From Erythrocercus mccallii (taxonomy: Eukaryota; Chordata; Aves; Passeriformes; Dicruridae): a DNA stretch of 64,000 nucleotides. The notes below the pieces were generated by a model. That model had not been told where the DNA came from. It made no database searches and worked only from the letters and a program-made list of their open reading frames with translations. Of the stretch, positions 44,001 through 53,000 are shown piece after piece (positions within the stretch are counted from its first letter, which is position 1; each line of letters starts with the position of its first letter). The position numbers and the translations under genes are program-made. The stretch lies in the NCBI GenBank assembly GCA_013397435.1, contig VZRG01001320.1, positions 124,001 to 188,000 of the forward strand. The letters are read 5' to 3'.

Positions 44001-47000
44001 ACAAGATGTCCAGTTCACAGCTGGATAAGCACATCATGTGATGGGTGAGCAACTGGCTCATGGGTCAGGCACAAAGGGTTACAGTGACTGGGGTGACCTC
44101 AGGCTGCTGACCTGTCACTAGTGGGGTTCAACAGTGCTCCATCCTCGGCCCTGTGCTCTTCAACATCTTCATAAATGACTTGGACCCAGGACTGGAAGGG
44201 ACACTAAGCAAGTTCACAGACAATAAAAACTGGCAGGAGCTGTTCACTCCCTCAAAGGCAGAAAGGCCCTGCAGAGACACCTCTACAAGTCAGAGGGCTG
44301 GGCAATCACCAACCACATGAAGTTCAACAAGGGAAAGTGCTGGATTCTGCACCTGGGATGGGGTGGACCTGGATGTACAGACAGACTGGGGAATGAGAGG
44401 GTGGAAAGCAGCACCATGGAAAGGGACCTGGGGGTCCTGGTCCATGGCAAGTTGAACATGAGCCAGCAGTGCCCTGGCAGCCAGCAGGGCCAACCCTGTC
44501 GTGGGGGGCATCAGGCACAGCATCACCAGCTGGGTAAGGGAGGGCATTGTTCTGCTCTGCTTTGCACTGGGGCAGCCTCACCTTGAGTGCTGGAGGCAGT
44601 TCTGGGTGCCACGATGTAAGAAAAATACTAAACTCTTAGAGAGTGTCCAAAAGAGGGTCATGAGGATGGTGAAGGGCCTTGAGAAGAAGCCGTGTGAGGA
44701 GTGACTGAGGTCACTTGGTCTGTTCAGCCTGGAGAAGAGGAAATTGACAGGAGACCTCATGGCAATCTACAACTTCCTCATCAGGGGAAGAGGAAGGTCA
44801 CTGATATCTTCTCTTTGGTGACCAGAGATATGACTCTTGGGGATAGTTCTGTGCAGAGCCAGGAGTTGGATATGATGATCTTGGTGGGTCCCTTCCAAAT
44901 CAGCATATTCTGTCACTCTGTGATTCCATACTTCATTTTTGATCCCTGAATTAGTGTCTGCTTTATTAGTAGTTATTTCTTTCACTTATATACCACCTAT
45001 GAATATATTTATTGTCCTTTAAAATCCAAACTCCATTTTCATAGCTTCAAATGCAAATACTAACTCTGCAAATAACATGCAAAAATATTCTGTTTCAGTG
45101 TTGTAGTAGAGAAGGTACAAGAAGCATCACCACCTGTTTCAAGAAAAAGCAGCAGAGAAAAAGTAAGGTATGTTCTCAGATTGACTAGTTGTCAGTGCTC
45201 TGTTATTGTTCTAACATTAGAAATATAAATCTGACTGAAAACGGTGACAGTTTCTGTATGGAGTACAAATACCTAAAGACAACGTTAAATATATTTTTAG
45301 AATCTTTCACCTCCTATTTGCAGTAATATTACTTTGTCTATCTTGGTGATTATTTGTCCTCTCTTCCCATGCTGTATTTGAACAGCTCACACTTATTTGC
45401 TCTTTTTTTCCTTCATTATCCCTTGGAAGCAGTGAGATACCATTATTTTACAACTTGACAACCAAGACACAGGGCAATTACAGTAACAGATCTTTCTCAG
45501 TTTAGAATCTAAACCCATAAAATGTTCCTACACTGCCTACGTGCTTCTTATTTCTAGATTAAATCTTTTCCAGTGCAGATGACTAAAAGCTGGGAAGGGT
45601 GTGCTCAGACCTGTCCTTATTTTTAGGCAACTAGCCTAAAAATGCTTCACTCTTGCAGTGCTTGTCCTGATCCATATGGTATACTAGGTACAGTGCTGCA
45701 GTCTGTCTCTTCATACCAGGTAGATCAGAACATCTACTCTTGTAGTGGAAAATTAATTTCCTTCTTTCACAGAAAGAGGATTTGAGTCTGTTCCTCACAC
45801 TTGCAGATAGCTGACCACAAGATATTTGGGGTTTAGCAGTCTGTGTTTTGTTGTAGCTGATCACTAACGATGAGGTGTAATGAACAGGGCTTTTTACTTA
45901 AGCTGTTCAGGTACTTAACTCTCCTTGCTCTCACCAAGACCAGGCTTCTAGTCCTTGTCTAATATAAAATACTTAACCTGTAGTTTGTTCCTGTGGAAGG
46001 CAACTGAGCCATGGTCTCCCAAATGTCCTTCCTCTTAAAACAGCAGCACAATCATGACCACAGTGGTGCCTTCTGGAGAAGGCAGGTGTACACGCCTGAT
46101 TCCAAGGGAATCCAAAAGCAGTCCACATAGAGTCTCCTTGTCATCATTGGAGTGCTCTCTAGTCCTTGAAAGGAGTGTAATACAACCTACAACTGTCGTT
46201 GGCTTTTCTGTTAGCTAACTTAGTGAGCTGACCATTTATCAAGCTTGTTTCTTTGGGTCCCACACCTGACTTCCTAATTTTCCTTTCTTTATGGTAAAGG
46301 GAGCCTTGGCAATGGCTAAGGGTTGTGAGTTCTGGTCAGTGATGGACGTTATGAAATACTGCTGCAGGGTTGGAAAAATGGAGAAATGGTGTGTCTGTTA
46401 TAGGACCTGATGTACTGTGTTTCCAATTTTTATTTTGGAGCTCATCCATGAACGCTGATACCCTACTGTCTGTACAGGTGTTTCATTGACAGAGAGAATG
46501 GCTGATTTCTGATACTGCTTGTATATTTCTATGTACGTTTGTATCTGTGCTTGAGAAATGAAACGTGCAATAAGAAAATCGTGAAAAACTGAAACATGCT
46601 TTTGATCTCAATAGTCCAGTGGTATCTCCAGTAGAGGAAAAACAGAAGTTACCTGTACAATGGTGTTCACTCACCAAAAGCAGCACTAGAGAAAAAGGCT
46701 TAAAGTATTATACTTTGAGTTATATTTGAGTATGTTTGAATTATGTCAACTTGTTTAGGACAGACATGCAAATTATTGACAGATAATAGCTACTGACTAT
46801 GAATGTTTGAGGTTTTGAGTTAAATCAGGACCCAAATTGTCAGACCAGTCTATCCAAAAGTTAGTGACTTACAAGACAATCCCATTTGACTACTTGGACT
46901 ACAAGCACTTCTGAAATTCAGTTTAAATAATTTTATAGTAGATACCTGAAATGGATTGTATGAATTGCATTGTGGAAGGTTCCTGTTTCAGGATGCACCA

Positions 47001-50000
47001 GAATAGATACAGCAGCTTGAATGCCTTAGGAGGCCTGTCCCACCTTCTGCTCCCTTGCAGGGCGTCCTGCTGCCCGTGTGCCCTGCTCATGACCCACTGT
47101 GCCTATGCCAGTTTACTCAAAGGGAGCAGAGGCAAGGGGAGGTACTGAGCCCCAGTTATGTTTTCTCTGCTCCAGTGGGGAGTTCCTTCACCTTGGAAGA
47201 TGCTCTAGAGTCATAGGCCATTTTGTTTAGACTCAGGAGCTGGGAGACCTGTTCTGACAACGTATTTGTTTATTATAGTGTGTGATGAGAATACACTTGG
47301 ATAGTTGCTTTTTAATGTAATTTACGTCAGTTATAGTGTAAATGACTGCTCTGTTTGCAACCACAACTCTTTTGAAAAGCAAAAAATTTTCTTTAGGAAA
47401 AAATAAATATCTGCCTCAATTTCCCACAGTAAGCCTTGCAGGGGTACAAGGACTCCTTTCTTCAAGTATGAAATAATTGCTTTTGAATGTCATGATCAAG
47501 CTGTATGATTTATAACCCCATTGTCATTCATTTTGAATCCATAATTCATACATCATTATTATTATTAATTTGTGAGATATATGGGAGTTACTTGAAGGTC
47601 AGTAGCTGACTCTAAGTCTCAAACATGCTTAGACATTTTCCTACATATTTTTTCCTTTGTTCATATGTTTTTGTTCATCATTATTTTGCAAAGAACTCCT
47701 GAACACTGTTTAAAGCCATTGTTTTGAAAAAGTGATACTACTTGTATAAACCACAGTTGAAAGCCAAGAGAAAGGGCAGTTGTTATTGTCTGCTGGAAAT
47801 GTTTGAATTAGATGTGAGGAAGTGCCTGGTTGATAGTTTGACATATATTTTCATTGACGGCAACATTTTTAATCAGGCAGTTTCATATCTGATATCCATT
47901 GACTGAGCTAAAAGATTGTATTTAATGTAGACTAACAAATGTGTATTTATTCCACCCTACGTTTCAGTACTGCATTTAAGGAAATACTTCCCAATGCTCA
48001 TTTGTTCTTTTTCAAAAGAGAACCAGGGCATTTAAGTTATGCAAAATGGGAAAGAAAATAGGTGTCATGGCTGCTTTTTGATGGTAAAATATTGTATTGG
48101 CTGCCTTCTTCCTCTGGCTGATTGTCTGATGACCTGTTGGACTCTTGTACAAAAGTAGCAAAGAATCAGAAACAGCTTGGAGACTATTAAAGTGCCACAA
48201 GTTGCAATATTCCTCTGCTTTCACAGCAAGTAGTCTCATGACTAGGAAGATAGCTCTGAGAAATGAGAGTGATTTTTTTTTCTGATGTCACAATTCCCAC
48301 TGGCAAGAAAATAGGGATTAAAAAAAAGAGGGCAGGAAAAATGGCAGAAGTCTCCTGTAGTGGTTATTTTATAGCACTGAGCTGTAAGACAGCAGCTCCA
48401 CAGTTGCTTATGAGATGATGATTAGACAGATATGATGAACTGAAGAGTTGAGGAGTAAGGTAGAGACAAGTGTGGAAGACAATCTTAAATCAGCTATTCC
48501 ACAAAGGAAGAGAACATAGTGTTACCTGAGAGAAACAAGCAGCAGCAAAATAACCAAACAAATCACTGTTCAAACCTGTTTCTCTCAGGTGTTTTGTTCC
48601 TGAAAATGGAGGAGGAGGGTTCCTGAAAGGAGGAGAATAAGTATGATTCTAGAGTCATTTGAATAAATGAGAATTGGAAACAAATTCTCCTATAGCACTG
48701 TAATTTAATGGTGCACTTCTCATAGAGAAAATAAAGTACTGGGAGGATAGAAGGGAAGAAGGGGAAAAGGGCAAATGGTGAAGAAACAGGAATTATAGCA
48801 CTTGTAAATGTTTTTCTTTTGAAAACCTCCTAAACTGTACACCAGATAGATAATGGGAATAATTCAGGATTTTTTAAACACGGTATTTTTAACCATAATG
48901 TATAAACGGATAAAAGGATAATTAGATAGCTATTTAATCTAGCATTATAAGGTTTTCTGGCTGTAGTTAGATAGAGTCAAATTAGATAAAGAAAACTGTT
49001 TGCTTTTTTCCAAGTGTAAGTGTAATTAATAACCAGAGCATTTTATTTAAGAGGGTGGTGAATTTTCTATAATTTTAAGATTAAATCTTAATTGGTTATC
49101 CTTCTAAAATAATGTGCTTTGTGACACCTATGAAAAGGGCTTTTTTGTGAATATAGTAAATCTCAATAGGTTAAAGAAAAGTTTGCAAAGTATTCTGAAG
49201 ACAAATTACTTGAATTCAACTACTGATAATGGTGTATGCCCTTTTGCTTTGTTCAGTGCCTTCCATCTTAAGCGTGCTTTCATAGTACAAATTTTAAGAA
49301 TAATTTGAAGGGCATGCAATAATGATAGTGTGTCCTGGAGCCATGTACCCTAGTGGTCCTTTATTTCTTTTTTTCTTTTTCCTTCCAAGATCACCAGAAG
49401 CATTATAGATTTTTAAAAATAGGCCAGAACTGTTAAACAAAGGAAAGGAGTTTTGTTGTATTTCACAGTAAAAATTTTCAGGATCTATGCTGAAAAAAGA
49501 CATAATGCTTACAAAACACTAGTTTCATATGTTCCTACAAATGACAGATCCTAAACTATCTGATTGTATAGACCTTAATAATACCTCTGGTAAGATACTG
49601 ATTTTATAGTTGCTGCATAACTTGTGAAATGCACAGTATTTAATTTAAGCAGAACAGTAATTTCATTTGTACTTCTGCTGGGTGCTTAAGATGCCTGTTT
49701 AGGATCATAGTAATTTTTCAGATCCTGAGCATCAGTAAAATATGAAACATGTGCAATGAAAAAGAGTCAGCAAAACCACAGACTTATTATAAAATCTTTC
49801 TCTGACAAGCCATGCTGTAGTTTACGTAATGCTTGAAGTACCTGGACTTGCAAGTACAGAGGCTGTCTTTTGGAATGTCCTGTCAAGATTTCAGCTGTGC
49901 TTTTGATACCATTTTTTCCTTTATTTGAAGACCAGATTTTTAACAAGTATTGGAGATCATGATTTTTAGTTCATATCTATACAGAATTAAACCATAACTA

Positions 50001-53000
50001 AAAATAGGCCCTGTATGTATATAGTAGGTGTCTCCTCCTCTGTATAATCCATACATAGGAAAGAATTATCAGAGCCATTAACTAAAAATAAAATGAGAAT
50101 TGACAACAATGTTAATATGGAGCTAGTGACATTTATTCCTAACCACCTCCTGAGGGCATGTTCCACAAGTGTTCTCTACAGCTTTGTAGAATTTGGATAT
50201 TTGTTATCAAGAAAAAGAAGTCTCTTACCTTCTACTCTCCCTAGTCAATTTGTCTAAATGTCCTGTTGGAGAACTAATGTATTTGACTTTGAACTTTAGA
50301 TATTACAGTATTCTAGATAAGTGTATATTTTTTTTTTTTGTAAGAAAAGGGAAGGGGAAAAAAGAGGAGGAAAAACCCAAAGAAGTTATTCAAGTTACAC
50401 CTACAATCCAGGAGGAAATAAATCTAGAAAATTCCCATTGGCTACCACCACCTGATTTCATTTTAATGGATTACATTAATGAAGCTTCCAAAACAATACT
50501 ACCACTAAATACTACCCGGGAACAGGTTGTGGCTCTTGCACAGTGAGTACCAAATCATATTTCCATAAGCTGAATTGGTAAAATAACTGTTTTCTTATCC
50601 AAGGTCAATTTTTTCAAAATAGTTATTTTCCCATGCTTAAGTGGAATTGAAATAAGCCTTGGCCCAGAATGCTGACATATTTAGATTTTAAGCTTCTTGT
50701 TTCTGATTTTGTTGCAATTATTTTAATATACTTTAAGATAAAGTATCACTTGCAATAAAAGAGTATCAATTTCTCACTTAAAAATATATTCTTATAGCTA
50801 GTTTCAAGGTTCTTTTTCACATTAATACATCTGTACTTTTTCCAGTGACCATATCAGCTGCATATAGCATCTACATAATCGAGGAGTCCCAGAGACCCAG
50901 GTTTTGCAAAGCCTAAAAGGATCATTAGAACCCAAATCTCATAGTCAAGATGGTTGCAAGTTACATGTATCATGTCTGTTCTTTCTCCCAGCATCTTTCC
51001 TGCCTACTTGGTTTTGGAACTCCTTGGGACAGCAACTCTATTGTATTTTGTTTTCTATAGAGCCAAAAGCATAAGACAAGTTTTCTAACATAGCTTTTAA
51101 GTGCTCTTGTAATTAATACCCTGATGATTTAATAGTGCCAGAATATTGCAATAGTGCAAGTACAGACTGTTGGTATCAATGTGTGATTCATTAGTTACAC
51201 TGACTACTCAGCCTGGGCACCAATCACTGTCACCTCCAAGCCGTGTGTCTGTTTTCATCTTCTCCATAGTTTAACCTTTATATCTTAGCAGTTTCCAGGC
51301 TGCCTCCTGAATCTGGAGAGTTTGGTGTCAGACCCCACTTACTCTCACAAAATTTGTTCCTTTCACAAACTCTCATTTTTAATGAGGTTCTCTAATGTGA
51401 TATGAGGAATGAATTTTCCATTGATTGCAGAATTTGACAGAACAGATATTCATCCTTAATGATCCAGCTGTGTATAAATCATGCTGCCTTCCTCAAGGTG
51501 GAATCCATAAAATTCTCTTTTAAACATGCTCTTCTAACACACCAGTGAAATACCTGCAGACACACAACCTAGTGAAACAATCATGGGAAATTTAAGTAGA
51601 ATGTTTTCTATGGGTATTTTTCTGTCTGTGTTCCATTTCAGGCAGCTGCCTGAATAGCATGTCTTAAATAGGGAGTGGGGGAGAAAGCAGCTGCAGCATC
51701 CCTCAGCAGCCTGGCACCCTGGCTAGAGGTCCTCTTGTGCTCATTGGGGTGGGGATCAGGCTGGATGAGGGGACATCAGTAATGCTGGGTGTCTCCTTTG
51801 GAACAAACACAGCACACCCTTGTGTGGTGGTGAGCACGTTGGCTGGGGCAGTGTTGCTCTCTTTAATGAGGGCTAGCCATGGGCACATGCAGCACTAAGG
51901 ACTGCCTCGAGCGCCACACTTTCTCAGCTTCACCAGTAACTCCCAGCTTCAAGATACCCTATGACATGCTTGGTGATAGCTCCCTGTGAGACAGAAAACT
52001 GAAAATTCTAACTGGTCCAACATATATTAAATTGTATTATAGAAGGCATTTAGTGAATACCGAACCTTTAGCTGTTAACCTTTTGAAAGCACTACAAGCA
52101 TGTGGCCCCTCGGGGATAATGAAAAGAGCTAACCTAAACAGCCTGGGATAACAAGGCTAAGAATGCAGATACGGAGAAGAACATGGACTCTTAGCGAGCA
52201 AGAACTGAGTATTCCCTAGGGAAAATTGCCAAGGAGGGCCAAAGCACACAGAGGAAAGATAAAGGTGAAGAGTTTGTGAAGAAGACTCTGTTTCCTTCAA
52301 GCTTTGAAGACCACGAGAGAGACCACCACCATGGGCTGAGCATGCCCAGATGGGTGTGGAATTAATTACCATAGGAGGCAAGGATGAGCGGGGCCAGGGA
52401 ATGAATATGTATTAGGCAGATTGTGCAATGCCATGCATATGTAAGACCTCAGGGAATAATAAGGGGAAAAGACTCTCTGGTGTTCATGTGTGTCTTTGGT
52501 GAAGCTATTCCCCACGCATCTCGACGTTGAATAAATACAAACCACTCTAGCAACTATTATTAGTTGTGGAGTTCTTTCCACCCCTGTTTCACCTGTGCCC
52601 ATGCTATTGCAACCAATGCTTCCTCATCTCTAAACTTTGAAAAGTGAGGTCTTGGAGGTTGCCTTGCTTGTGCTGGGCAGAGGAACACACTCACTGCTTC
52701 TGCAGAGGAGGGGATGCAGGTTTTAGCTCCCTGTCTGAGGCAATGGTTTGTGATTTTCATGTCAGTTCTGCAACATGTCCAGAGTGAGAGACCTCAACAA
52801 CCCTTGTGCCTGTGGAAGGTCTTTACATACCTTTACATACAACCCTGCACAGGGGTGATGAAGGTGTGTGTGTATGGGGAGACTTACAAACCACGGCTTA
52901 GTCCTATGTGTGCACAGTCCCCCAAAAGAAATGCTTTTGGCGGAGCATGCACTGATGGTGAGTTCTGATCTGTTTCTTTTTCTGAGCCATTTGTTTTAAT

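Larger units (their letters stand above)
42110..44935 (+). mobile_element. CR1 LINE, 5'-truncated, about 2.8 kb
   Basis: A sense-strand CR1 with recognisable order: a 5' segment (GGGGCTCATTGGCAGAGC), endonuclease and reverse transcriptase pieces (described separately), then a 3' region ending GGTGGGTCCCTTCCAAATCA and TCTGTGATTCC. Full CR1 elements are about 4.5 kb, so the front is missing. Frames are broken by stops (42710, 44040) and shifts, so it is inactive. It is far less decayed than the copy at 4485. Confidence 0.92.
41163..45098 (+). other. ARMC3 intron 13, mostly a CR1 insertion
   Basis: 3.9 kb. A TCTA/CA microsatellite (41241-41310) is followed by unrecognised sequence and then a 2.8 kb CR1 copy (about 42110-44935). 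The last 160 bp hold the normal branch and pyrimidine tract. Confidence 0.88.

Noticed and set aside
50193..50344. Upstream extension of the exon 16 frame
   Set aside because: It ends in a poly-T tract and AG that form the acceptor, and phase 2 entry matches exon 15.
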